DNA of 64,000 nucleotides, taken from contig JANYDK010000026.1 in assembly GCA_025363655.1 (NCBI GenBank), positions 1-64,000 on the forward strand. Direction: 5' to 3'. Positions 1-7,996 of the stretch are shown one piece after another. Every line of letters begins with the position of its first letter. Within the stretch, counting starts at the first letter, position 1. The notes beneath the pieces are model-generated. The model did no database searches. It was given only the letters and a program-made list of their open reading frames with translations, and was not told the DNA's origin. The translations under genes and the position numbers were made by a program. Source of the DNA: Deltaproteobacteria bacterium (GTDB lineage Bacteria; Myxococcota_A; Polyangia; Polyangiales; JADJMO01).

Positions 1-1
1 C

Positions 2-559
2 CCCCGAGGTAGCCCTTCGATCGTGCGCGTTCCATCACCATCGTCGTCACCGCTTCCTACGTCGCGATCGCCGCGGTTTCTCGTGCCGCAATGCTCGGCC
101 TACGCCGCTGCGCTTCCATCAAACCTCTCGGAGAGCCGAAAGAGATTGCCCACCGAAGCAGAATGGGAGTCGGCGGCGCGCGGCCCCGAAGGTCGCAAAT
201 ACCCCTGGGGGGATACGCCACTCCGCTGTGGCGAGGTGCGCGTGGCGCCCGATGGCAACGTGCCGGCGAGCTTGGGGTGCGCGCCGACGCCGACGCCGAC
301 CGACGTCGGAACGAGCAACCAAGACGTCACGGCGGAGGGGGTCTTCGATCTCGGCGGCAACGTCGGTGAGTGGACCGAGACGGTCTTCGCGGTCGGCGTG
401 GCTGCGCCGCCTGCCGACGACGCACAGCCGCACGTCACCCGCGGTGGATCGTTCGCCATCTCGCTCGCCGCCCGCACCTTCGTTCGCAGTCGCCAGCCAC
501 CGAGCGCCGCCGGCATCAACGGCGGACTCCGCTGCGCACTCTCGATTTCACTTCCTTGA
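2..559 (+). CDS. Formylglycine-generating enzyme (SUMF1/FGE-like) C-terminal part, partial at left edge
   Basis: The readable part carries the FGE-sulfatase signature: RLPTEAEWE near the middle, then YPWGD, GGNVGEWTE, VTRGGSF and a terminal GGLRCA. This is the usual order of the C-terminal half of SUMF1/EgtB/PvdO-type proteins, which include sulfatase-activating oxidases and iron-dependent sulfoxide synthases; many myxobacterial copies have no known substrate. The frame is open to the left edge, so the true start is outside the window. Residues before RLPTEAEWE are Ser/Pro-rich and do not resemble the usual stretch ending in an AYC-type motif, so a frameshift just upstream or a divergent sequence is possible. 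A small gene follows after about 40 bases on the same strand. Confidence 0.75.
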   Translation, partial: PRGSPSIVRVPSPSSSPLPTSRSPRFLVPQCSAYAAALPSNLSESRKRLPTEAEWESAARGPEGRKYPWGDTPLRCGEVRVAPDGNVPASLGCAPTPTPTDVGTSNQDVTAEGVFDLGGNVGEWTETVFAVGVAAPPADDAQPHVTRGGSFAISLAARTFVRSRQPPSAAGINGGLRCALSISLP

Positions 560-601
560 TTCCGCGATCGTCGAAAAGCCCAACCACTGCACGGAGCACT
601 C

Positions 602-958
602 ATGAACCCCACCGATTGGCAGCCGAAGTACCGTGTCCAATTTGCACAACCGGGACCGGACGGCCTCATCACCGTGAGCCCGGTGCCCGGCTACTCCGCC
701 TGCGCGCTTCTCGAACGCGGCACCACGAAGCGCAACGGCGTTACCGTGCCTTGTGCCGATTTGAGACTCTACGTGGGCGTCAATGACGAGGACAAGGCGC
801 CCGTCAGCGCAACCTACAAGCCGCGCGGCCCGCAGAGTTACTGGATCGTCGACATCGTCGATCCCAACGTCTTCGACCTCGATCAACTCCTGGTCGCCAT
901 TCTCAACGGCGATCCTGGTCTCCCGGACGGCCCGGTCGTGTGGGGCAAGGGCCACTGA
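602..958 (+). CDS. Small protein of unknown function, coupled to a C11 protease
   Basis: This gene encodes 118 residues with no signal peptide or membrane segment and no family I recognise. The start ATG follows a GGAG ribosome-binding site at a normal distance. The protein is rich in Pro, Val and Asp, with a VDIVDPNVFDLDQLL stretch near residue 85-100 that could form a helix. Its stop codon overlaps the ATG of the downstream clostripain-like protease by one base (TGATG), which implies translational coupling and roughly matched expression. A role as partner, inhibitor or substrate adaptor of the protease is an inference from this arrangement only. Confidence 0.8.
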   Translation: MNPTDWQPKYRVQFAQPGPDGLITVSPVPGYSACALLERGTTKRNGVTVPCADLRLYVGVNDEDKAPVSATYKPRGPQSYWIVDIVDPNVFDLDQLLVAILNGDPGLPDGPVVWGKGH

Positions 959-2097
959 TGTCGGAAAAAGCAGAGTGGAACGTGGTGCTGCTCTTCGCAG
1001 GCGACAGCTCCGATCCCACGTTGACGGAGATCGCCGCCGACTTGGTGGTCACCAAGGCCAACGTCCTCGCTCATCGGTCGATCAACGTCTTCATCGAGCT
1101 CGTGCTCGGCGATGCCACCTCGGGCAAGGCCAATGCGACACGCCGGGCCATCGTCGCCGGCACGCTCGGGCCAGTTTCGGTGGTGAACGACGTCGACACC
1201 GGTGACGCGTCGACCTTGATCGGCCTTCGTCAATGGTGCGCGACGACGCCAGCCAAGCGCACTGCCATCTTCATCTATGGGCATGGCAACGGCGTCGCCG
1301 ATTGGGATACGCCGAAGAACGGAGGCGCGACGAGGCGTCGTGTGGCCCCGCCTCCCAAAGGCGGTGGACCGTCGTCCGCCCTCGGCTCGTCGTGGAGCTA
1401 TCTCGACGCACTCACCATCCCCGAGCTCGCCGACGCGATGAAGGCGGCGGGTCTACCCAAGGTGAACTTGGTCGGGCTCAACGGGTGCGAGATGAGCATG
1501 CTGGAAATCGCCTACGAGTTGAACGCGACGGACGCCGGGCTCACGCCCGAGGTGATGCTCGGCTCCGAGCTCGACGACACGGCAAGCGGTTGGCCCTACG
1601 TCGAAATCCTGACGCGACTCGCCGCCGCGCCCACGTCGTCGGCAGAGGCATTCGCCGAGATCGTTCTCGACGAGTATCGGAAACTCGACCCTGCCCCCAA
1701 ACCCAACCTCGTCTCGGCGTTGCGACCGAGCGCGACCCTCGCAGTCGCCGCCGAGCTCGCCGCTCTCTCGCCGACGTTGAAGGGTCACTACTCGAAGGTG
1801 AAGGAGGCTCGTGACGACGGGAAGTGGTGCTCGCCCTTTCCTTACTTGGATGTCGTCGACCTGGCCGAGAGAATCAGCCAACGGGGAGTCGCCGTCGCTG
1901 CGCTGCAGTCGGCGCTCGCGAAGGTGACGCTCGGCACCGCGCCGGTCAACGGTGTTTGGTCCGATTTTCACGGGTTTTCCGTCTATTTTCCCAAGGACGC
2001 CACGATTGGTTCCAAGGAGATGGGCGCCTATTTTCAATTGGCATTCAGCGGCGCTGCCCAATGGGGCGACTATCTCGTGGACTTTGCCAAGCACTGA
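958..2097 (+). CDS. Clostripain-like cysteine peptidase (family C11)
   Basis: A 379-residue protein with the caspase-fold C11 catalytic dyad: His in FIYGHGNG (about residue 109) and Cys in VGLNGCEMS (about residue 177). The N-terminal strand WNVVLLFAGDS is also typical. C11 enzymes cleave after basic residues and are usually self-activated; some are secreted, but this one has no signal peptide, so a cytoplasmic role is likely. The C-terminal part (about 230-379) resembles the helical and sheet extension seen in bacterial C11 proteins, including a D-x-x-G-F-S-V-Y-F-P motif. The ATG at 958 is chosen because it overlaps the preceding stop; a GTG at 940 lies inside the upstream gene. The 3' end overlaps the convergent sigma gene by 28 bases. 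Confidence 0.88.
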   Translation: MSEKAEWNVVLLFAGDSSDPTLTEIAADLVVTKANVLAHRSINVFIELVLGDATSGKANATRRAIVAGTLGPVSVVNDVDTGDASTLIGLRQWCATTPAKRTAIFIYGHGNGVADWDTPKNGGATRRRVAPPPKGGGPSSALGSSWSYLDALTIPELADAMKAAGLPKVNLVGLNGCEMSMLEIAYELNATDAGLTPEVMLGSELDDTASGWPYVEILTRLAAAPTSSAEAFAEIVLDEYRKLDPAPKPNLVSALRPSATLAVAAELAALSPTLKGHYSKVKEARDDGKWCSPFPYLDVVDLAERISQRGVAVAALQSALAKVTLGTAPVNGVWSDFHGFSVYFPKDATIGSKEMGAYFQLAFSGAAQWGDYLVDFAKH

Positions 2098-2639
2098 AGC
2101 GAGCCACTGCGCGGGCTCGGCGCGCTCGGACGGAGCAATTCGTCGCGAAGGCGCCGCAGCCGACGGCGAATGCGCGCGGCTTCTTCGAGGAGGCGGCGTT
2201 CGCTCGCCCGCCCTCCGAGCGTGACCTGCGCAATCTCCCGGTAGCTGAACCTCCGCGCCACACACAAAACGAGAAGCACCCGATCGACGGGGGCGAGGGC
2301 GCGGAGACGCGGCATTCCTGCCGATCGATAGGCGCCGCCGCCAGGAAGCTCGACCTGCCGGATTCGGCCCTTTCGATCGTTTGGATCGTTCCTCCAGTGA
2401 TGCACGAGCGCGATGCGCATGGTCGCATACACCCAGATGCGCAGTGGAGGACGACCGCGGCAAATGCGGTGACCGGGAAGGGCCTCGAAGAGCGCATCCG
2501 CAATCGCGCCATACACCTCGCGCGCCGCCATCCGATCACCGAGCACCGCACGAAGCACGCCGAACACCTCGGCGCCGTAGTCGCCGAGGATTTCTGCCAC
2601 GCTGCGACCCACCTCTTCTCGCGATGCCTCGTCCATCAT
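2070..2639 (-). CDS. RNA polymerase sigma factor-like protein (ECF type), divergent
   Basis: A 189-residue protein with a sigma region 2-like segment (about 25-85, ending in LRIWVYATMRIALVHHWR) and a region 4-like helix-turn-helix (about 115-160, with DRVLLVLCVARRFSYREIAQV). This is the layout of extracytoplasmic-function sigma factors, which direct RNA polymerase to alternative promoters. The tail is Arg-rich. The first gene upstream on the same strand, 54 bases away, is a clear relative, and no anti-sigma gene is adjacent. Region 2 is degenerate compared with canonical ECF factors, so promoter recognition may be altered. Confidence is high for the family, low for any specific regulon. Confidence 0.75.
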   Translation of the reverse strand: MMDEASREEVGRSVAEILGDYGAEVFGVLRAVLGDRMAAREVYGAIADALFEALPGHRICRGRPPLRIWVYATMRIALVHHWRNDPNDRKGRIRQVELPGGGAYRSAGMPRLRALAPVDRVLLVLCVARRFSYREIAQVTLGGRASERRLLEEAARIRRRLRRLRDELLRPSAPSPRSGSLQCLAKSTR

Positions 2640-2693
2640 GAGCGCCCACGCAGGTAGAGCCGGTGCGGCGCTGATGTGAAGGTGCGCTGTCGA

Positions 2694-3314
2694 TTAGTGT
2701 CCTTCGCCGTCGCGAGCGCGCGCGACCAACTTCTCTTTCACCAACTGGAATCGCTTTCGCAGGCGTGCGCTTTCGCGTTTGCGATCCTCCGGGGTCGTCG
2801 ATTCGGGTTTCTCGGCGAAGGCGAGCGCAATCTCGTCCCAAGCGAGATTGCGATCGACGCGGAGAACGAGCAGCGTTCGATCTTCGACCGAGAGCTCGTC
2901 GCGGAGCTTCACCAATGCCGAACGCTTCGCCGAGCCGAGCGCCGAGCTGCTCGACGATCGTGCCACCGCCAGGACTTCCTCGTACTCGGAAATCGGCACC
3001 CGTCCTCGTTCGTGACGGCGCGCGCCGCGACGATGGCGACCGATTTCATGGCGGGCGAGCACGTATCCCCAGGTGCGCACCGAACAGCGGCCTTCGAAGG
3101 TGTCGAGCGACTTCCAGAGACGCTCACTGAAGGCAGAGAACACTTCTTCCGCGTCGCTCTGGCCGAGGACGCCAGCGAGGAAGCCGAACACCTCCGGCCC
3201 GAGCGTCCGGAGAGCAACTGTGGCGGCGCGCGAAGTTTCGCCAGCGGCGAGCAACTCGGCGATGCGGCGATCGAGCTCGCCCGTCGTGGCCCCGTTGGCC
3301 TCACCTGCCTTCAT
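2694..3314 (-). CDS. RNA polymerase sigma factor (ECF type)
   Basis: About 206 residues. Sigma region 2 lies at about 35-100 (EVFSAFSERLWKSL, then CSVRTWGYVLARHEIGRHRR), and region 4 at about 135-200, beginning LSVEDRTLLVLRVDRNLAWDEIALAF. The EDRTLLVLRVDR pattern is typical of myxobacterial ECF sigma factors. I chose the ATG that gives MKAGEANG; an upstream start would add eleven residues that look like translated leader. It probably forms a two-gene transcript with the downstream sigma-like gene. No anti-sigma factor, zinc-binding or membrane partner is visible on either side, so its control is unclear. Confidence 0.82.
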   Translation of the reverse strand: MKAGEANGATTGELDRRIAELLAAGETSRAATVALRTLGPEVFGFLAGVLGQSDAEEVFSAFSERLWKSLDTFEGRCSVRTWGYVLARHEIGRHRRGARRHERGRVPISEYEEVLAVARSSSSSALGSAKRSALVKLRDELSVEDRTLLVLRVDRNLAWDEIALAFAEKPESTTPEDRKRESARLRKRFQLVKEKLVARARDGEGH

Positions 3315-3462
3315 CGTCCACCGCCAGGCTATCACGAAGGCTCGCACCGACCCATCGCGCTACCATTCGAAGCCATGGTCCGGTGCATCGAGTGGCTTCG
3401 GGAAGCGCACGGGATTTGCGTGGACCAACTTCGCGCGGAACCCATACCTAAGCTGCGCTGAC

Positions 3463-4293
3463 ATGAATTCCAGCCGACCCATCCTCACCGCCGAAGAAGT
3501 CTGGCGAACGTACGATCGCACGGAGATGCGGCTGACCGCACCGCTCAGCGAACGGATGGTCGAGCTCGCGGGCTTGCGCCCACGGATGCGCGTCTTGGAC
3601 CTCGCGACGGGGCGCGGTGAGCCGGCCATTCTCGCCGCTCGACGTGTCGGGCCGGGCGGAGCAGTCCTCGGAGTGGACGTCTCGCCGAGCATGCTCGAGA
3701 TGGCACGCGAGAGAGCGGTGCGCGAAGGCGTTTCGAATCTCGAGCTGCGCGTGACGAGCGCAGAGTCGCTCGACATCGAACCAAGTACACACTTCGATGC
3801 GACGCTCGCGCGCTGGGGTCTCATGTACATGGATGCGCCGGTGACCGCGCTCACCGTCGCTCGCCGCGCGATGGTCCCGCAGGGCGCCCTGGTCGCCGCG
3901 CTGTGGGCCGAGCCCGAGCGGGTCTCGTACTTCACGCTGCCGAGGCGCGCGCTCGAGAAGTATCGCGCCTTGCCAAAGGTCGATTTCGACGCACCGGGGA
4001 CCTTTCGCTACGCGGATCGGGAGCGGATCGATCGCGATTTTTCGAGCGCGGGTTTCTCCATCGAGCATGTCGAGGAGTTGGAGGTCCCGGTGATGGAGGC
4101 CGAGACCGACGCCGAGCTCGTTGCGTGGGCTCGTGCCTTCGGGCTCACGCGGCTTCTGAACGAGCTACCCGAGAATACCCAGCGCGCGTGGGAGAGCGAC
4201 TTCGTGAAAGCGGCGGAGCCTCTGCGAAGGGACGGCGTCGTCCGACTCGGCGGCGTGACGCGCATCGTCGTCGCGAGGAGCTCGACTCAATAG
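3463..4293 (+). CDS. Class I SAM-dependent methyltransferase
   Basis: A 276-residue protein with a Rossmann methyltransferase core: motif I RVLDLATGRGEPAILAARR (about residue 43), the acidic end of strand 2 in AVLGVDVSPSMLEMA, and DATLARWGLMYMDAP as the motif IV/post region. This fits the UbiE/Methyltransf_11 group, which transfers a methyl group from S-adenosylmethionine to small molecules. The substrate cannot be told from sequence; the first 25 residues (TAEEVWRTYDRTE) are typical of stand-alone small-molecule methyltransferases. The start ATG lies 148 bases from the divergent sigma gene. Its last seven bases overlap the convergent lipoprotein gene. Confidence 0.88.
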   Translation: MNSSRPILTAEEVWRTYDRTEMRLTAPLSERMVELAGLRPRMRVLDLATGRGEPAILAARRVGPGGAVLGVDVSPSMLEMARERAVREGVSNLELRVTSAESLDIEPSTHFDATLARWGLMYMDAPVTALTVARRAMVPQGALVAALWAEPERVSYFTLPRRALEKYRALPKVDFDAPGTFRYADRERIDRDFSSAGFSIEHVEELEVPVMEAETDAELVAWARAFGLTRLLNELPENTQRAWESDFVKAAEPLRRDGVVRLGGVTRIVVARSSTQ

Positions 4294-5942
4294 AGCTGCA
4301 CCAGCGTCAGCTTCGGATGCTCCCAGGCGACGAGGCCGCCCGTGAGGCCGAGCGTGACGCGGGCAGCGCTGCCGCCCGCTCCGAGAAGGACGGGCGTGCG
4401 CCAGGCATCCGCGGCGCGATCGTAACGTACGACCCAGACGCCGACTGCGTCGGTCCAGACCACCAATGCGTTGCCGAACGCGTCCATCGCCGAGCTGTGC
4501 GCATAACCCGTGGCGCCGGTGAGCGCGAGGTCGACGGCCGGCTTCCACGTCTTGCTGGCGGCATCGTAGCGACGCGCGGTCACGCCTTTGCCGACCACCG
4601 GCCAGGCGACGATGGCGTCTCCCGAGGCAGAGGCGGCGACGGTGATCGATTGTGACGAGCCGCTGCTCGCGGCGACCGCAGTGTCGAGCGTGACGATGCT
4701 GGCCGAGGCTTCGACGCGCGCGACCTTGGCGGTGGTGTCGGAAATCCAGGCGACGAAGAGCCCGCCGTCGCCGGCCATGGCCACTTTGGGGGTCGGCCAC
4801 GAGATGGTGGCGCCGGCGTCGAGCGCGAAGGTCGTGGAGAGGGTCGACGTCGCCACGGACACGCGTGTTCCATAGACGCCACCGTTGGTTTGGCAGAAGC
4901 CGACTCCCACGTAGCCGCCGCCAGCGCCGATGCCGAATACGTAGATCGATGGTTTGACGCTCGTGGGATCGACCAGCGGAACGAGCACGGGCCCGTGTCC
5001 CATTTGTGCGACGAAGAGCCCAGTCGCACCGGACCATGCTCCGAAGATTCTCCCACCGGCGACGGTGTCGACTGCCACTTTGGGCGCCGGGATTGCAGTC
5101 GTGTCGAGGACGAAGTCCGTCGAAGTACCCCCGAGGGCGTATTGACGAATCGCTGCGCCGCCGGCGCTGCGAAAGCCGACGAACGTCTTCCCCAATTCGT
5201 CGGCGACGATCGCGCTTTCGACATCGGTGCTCCCCGGCGTTTCCGAGACATCGGGGCCAGTCGGCAAATGGACGACGACGCCGCCGCTGTTGCTGATCGC
5301 GTAGCGGTTGTCGGCAGTGAGCGCGACGTCGAGGAAGACGCCGTCGGGCGCGAGTACGAAGGGCGTATGCCAAGTGCCGTCGCGCGTGCGGAAGTGGAAA
5401 GCGACGTCTGCGGCCAGGTGCGCACCATCGACAGCCGTGACGAGGTGGCTGACCGAGGTGGTGACGTCGGCGAGCAGGGGCCAACCCTTGGTAGAGAACG
5501 TCAGCGTCTTCCCATCGGCCGAAAGCTTGGAGGTCACCGAGCCGGCCACGTTCGGCGTGAGGGTGACGTTCGACGCAGGCGCCACGACCGCTCGTGAAAA
5601 CGTGATGGAAACGGGGTAATCCAACGCGACGCCGACCGCGCCGGCGGGCGGATCGATCGAGACGATCGTCAGCGGCGCGAGGGCAGAGTCGAATTCATCG
5701 GCTCCATCGCTTGCACCCGTAGTGTCGAATGCGTCAACCGCATCCGATGCATCATGTGTGTCGACTGCGGCATCGGCTGGGGTGTCGGCCGTCACGTCGC
5801 CAACGGTGGTGTCCGCGCCCCCCGTATCCACACTCGGGATCACGCCCGCATCGTCGGAGACGCTTCCGCAGCCCGCGAGCGCGATCGACATCATGAGCGG
5901 CAGGGCGACGTGCGACCGGCGCTTCACGGGGCGGACTTGCAT
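4287..5942 (-). CDS. Lipoprotein with Ig-like (SbsA/Big_5) domain and beta-propeller-like repeats
   Basis: 551 residues. A lipoprotein signal runs to Cys25 (SIALAGC). Residues about 30-85 are a linker of almost only Asp, Ala, Thr, Gly and Val. Residues about 88-185 form an SbsA-type Ig-like domain (VSIDPPAGAVGVALDYPVSI, then ITFSRAVV and FHFRT), usually a structural spacer on bacterial surfaces. The rest (about 190-551) contains repeated short blocks ending in phrases such as ALVVWTDAVGVWVVRY and GLFVAWISDT, as in beta-propeller-like surface proteins. The start chosen gives a normal signal peptide; a longer frame upstream is Arg-rich and is not convincing. Function is unknown, probably an outer-membrane-anchored surface or binding protein. 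Confidence 0.82.
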   Translation of the reverse strand: MQVRPVKRRSHVALPLMMSIALAGCGSVSDDAGVIPSVDTGGADTTVGDVTADTPADAAVDTHDASDAVDAFDTTGASDGADEFDSALAPLTIVSIDPPAGAVGVALDYPVSITFSRAVVAPASNVTLTPNVAGSVTSKLSADGKTLTFSTKGWPLLADVTTSVSHLVTAVDGAHLAADVAFHFRTRDGTWHTPFVLAPDGVFLDVALTADNRYAISNSGGVVVHLPTGPDVSETPGSTDVESAIVADELGKTFVGFRSAGGAAIRQYALGGTSTDFVLDTTAIPAPKVAVDTVAGGRIFGAWSGATGLFVAQMGHGPVLVPLVDPTSVKPSIYVFGIGAGGGYVGVGFCQTNGGVYGTRVSVATSTLSTTFALDAGATISWPTPKVAMAGDGGLFVAWISDTTAKVARVEASASIVTLDTAVAASSGSSQSITVAASASGDAIVAWPVVGKGVTARRYDAASKTWKPAVDLALTGATGYAHSSAMDAFGNALVVWTDAVGVWVVRYDRAADAWRTPVLLGAGGSAARVTLGLTGGLVAWEHPKLTLVQLY

Positions 5943-6019
5943 TCCGTGGGTCTCGGCCTTCCTCGCGGCGTTACCCGGCAATCGTCCGATGCCTCGAAGA
6001 CCGACCTCGACGATCGGTC

Positions 6020-6607
6020 TCAGTCGTCCTCGCGCAGCAGCCAGTAGTCGACGATCGGCACCGCGAGACGCGCGAGGTCCCCGCCGCCTTCGTTGGTCCA
6101 GGCGACGTAGCGCTCGTAGGAGCCGTGCCACTTCTTCAACGTCGCAGGCTTCGGGTTTTCGATCCCTTCGCTGGTGCGCATCTCGAGTTGCGTGTCCAGC
6201 TCATCGACCGCGTGCGCACCGACGCCGAGGGCAAAGCGAATCCACGCTTCCCACACCTCCGGCTCGGTGTACGACGTGTCGCCAGAGGAGACGCAGTTCG
6301 AGCGCATCACCTCGTCCTTTTCCATCGTCGCCAAATGCGAGGCGTCGATCTTCGCGATCGGGATCGTCGCCAGCATCAGGAAATAGTCGGTCGTCCGCAG
6401 GTAGGCGACCAACATGCACGGCGCGTCGCCCGAGCGCGCAGGATCGAGCTCGGCGGCGCCCGTCACCGGCAGGCCGACCTTGGCGAGCTCGGCGAAGAGC
6501 ATCGCCCGTCCAGGCGAGAGTTGCCCTGCTTTCAGAGCTTCGCTCACCGGCACGAGGTCGTTCTCCAACCTCTCCCAGGTATCCGTGTCGAGCTTGGTCT
6601 TCTTCAC
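6020..6607 (-). CDS. Conserved-looking hypothetical protein
   Basis: About 195 residues, no signal peptide, no membrane segment and no domain that I recognise. The start is taken as the GTG at 6607 because a GGAGG ribosome-binding site lies five bases upstream; another GTG twelve bases earlier would put that site inside the gene. The sequence is mixed alpha/beta in composition, with Trp-rich patches (EVWEAWIRFALGVG, KKWHGSYERYVAW). It lies 78 bases upstream of the Ig-like lipoprotein gene on the same strand, so the two could be co-transcribed, though the gap is wide enough for a separate promoter. Confidence 0.75.
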   Translation of the reverse strand: MKKTKLDTDTWERLENDLVPVSEALKAGQLSPGRAMLFAELAKVGLPVTGAAELDPARSGDAPCMLVAYLRTTDYFLMLATIPIAKIDASHLATMEKDEVMRSNCVSSGDTSYTEPEVWEAWIRFALGVGAHAVDELDTQLEMRTSEGIENPKPATLKKWHGSYERYVAWTNEGGGDLARLAVPIVDYWLLREDD

Positions 6608-6971
6608 GAGTCCTCCCACGCGGCGCGCAGGATGTTGCGATCACCGTGCAGTGAGAGAGGCACGGGCTCGGGGATCTCTTATCTCTGGCGATACGAGGGT
6701 TTTTGAGGAATCGCCAATCGCCCTCGGGATTGTCGCAAATCAACCCGCCGCCGTCACATCGCGCATGACGCGAGACGACACGAAACCCTGGAAATTATAG
6801 TGCGAAGGACGCGCTATCTCCCTTGCCCACGGAGGGTCCGGAGGGGTATGAGCGCGTCTGAATTCTGATTTGGGGGACGCGCTCGTCGTCCTCTTCTCAT
6901 GCGCTCTTCGCGTGCTCGCGTGCATGAATGCACGATGCGGCGCGAGGAAGCGCGACAACAAGGAACGTCTC
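6608..6971. other. Intergenic region between divergent genes with interleaved inverted repeats
   Basis: This 364-base stretch holds no convincing gene. It is less GC-rich than its surroundings around 6660-6800. Two interleaved inverted repeats are visible: GGCGAT at 6687-6692 with ATCGCC at 6710-6715, and CGAGGG at 6694-6699 with CCCTCG at 6721-6726. Because the two pairs overlap, the region could switch between two hairpins or form a pseudoknot, but both stems are only 6 bp. Promoters for the divergent genes on either side must lie here; I cannot place them with confidence. Confidence 0.35.
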
Positions 6972-7754
6972 ATGCGCTCACTCTTCACCAGCACTCTCCT
7001 CCTCGCCTCTGCCCTCGCCTTCGCCGGCTGCGCCGTCAGCGACAAGACCGCCGACGACGGTTCGGGCGACACGACGGAGACGAAGGACGCCCTCAGCTCG
7101 CTGAGCAAGTCGCTCGTCGGCAGCTACGACTACTCGGCGACCGGCACCACGTCGAACTTCTACACGACGCTCGTGCTCGGGGCCGACCTCTCCTACGCCG
7201 CCGACACCCGTCCGGTCTGCTCGCCCGGCATGGCCTGCCCGATGTGGATCCGCCACGAAGAAGGCACCTGGACGTCCACCACCTCGCACGGTGGCACGCT
7301 CCACCTGCACACCAGCCTCGGCGAGTCGAAGACGTTCGGCGTCCTCGTGTCCGGCACCGACCTCCGCCTCACGCAGGGCTCGGGCGTCGAGCACATGGCT
7401 CGTCGCGCGAAGATCGGCGAACACTGCGGCGGCAACATGGCAAACGCCCGCCAGTGTGAAGTCGGCGTCATCTGCTTCGGCGGCCCGCTCGTCGGCGACG
7501 TCGGCGGCACCTGCATGAAGCCGGTCGGCGAGGGCGGCTCGTGCGGCTTCCGCACCCAGAACGCGCCCTGTGCCGACGGCCTCGAGTGCGGCCACGTCAG
7601 CGGCCCGCTCGACTCGCTCACCTGCCACACGCCGGCGCCGACCTGCCCGTCGGGCCAGCACAGCTGCGCCGCCTACCAGGACACGAAGGGCACGTGTCAC
7701 GCGGCCTACTGCGTGTTCATGGGCGCGATGTGCGTGACCGGTCCCGCCTGCTGA
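6972..7754 (+). CDS. Cys-rich lipoprotein of unknown function
   Basis: 260 residues. The lipoprotein signal ends at Cys20 (ALAFAGC). Residues 45-140 look like a beta-sheet domain (SKSLVGSYDYSATG..., GTWTSTTSHGGTLHLHTS), reminiscent of small lipocalin-like or META-like scaffold proteins that test a background value against a scale; this is only a resemblance. Residues 145-260 are Cys-rich with spaced C-x5-C and GxxC patterns, as in many myxobacterial surface proteins. The ATG at 6972 follows AAGGAACG. A strong stem-loop terminator follows the stop codon after about 40 bases, so the gene is probably monocistronic. Confidence 0.8.
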   Translation: MRSLFTSTLLLASALAFAGCAVSDKTADDGSGDTTETKDALSSLSKSLVGSYDYSATGTTSNFYTTLVLGADLSYAADTRPVCSPGMACPMWIRHEEGTWTSTTSHGGTLHLHTSLGESKTFGVLVSGTDLRLTQGSGVEHMARRAKIGEHCGGNMANARQCEVGVICFGGPLVGDVGGTCMKPVGEGGSCGFRTQNAPCADGLECGHVSGPLDSLTCHTPAPTCPSGQHSCAAYQDTKGTCHAAYCVFMGAMCVTGPAC

Positions 7755-7792
7755 AGAGGCGCGCGAGCTCGTAGTCACCTCGAGTCACGATT

Positions 7793-7830
7793 CGGCGAAG
7801 CCTCTTCCATGGGGCTTCGCCGTCGTTTTT
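7793..7830 (+). terminator. Rho-independent terminator after the Cys-rich lipoprotein gene
   Basis: A perfect 10-bp stem, CGGCGAAGCC (7793-7802) pairing with GGCTTCGCCG (7813-7822), with a 10-base loop, is followed by TCGTTTTT. The T-run and the position 39 bases after the stop codon at 7754 make this a good intrinsic terminator for the plus-strand gene. Confidence 0.85.
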
Positions 7831-7996
7831 CTGCCACTCGCCGAGCGCTCAGAAGAGCCCGAATCGAGGTCCCCTCGGAGTCGTCGAATGTGCGCCGCCC
7901 GCTCATCGAACTGACGTCGCCGCGCAACACCCATCCCGCGTGGCCCGCTGAATCGCTCGGCCTGCGCGGCACATCGTTTGCTGATTGCGTGGCCCA

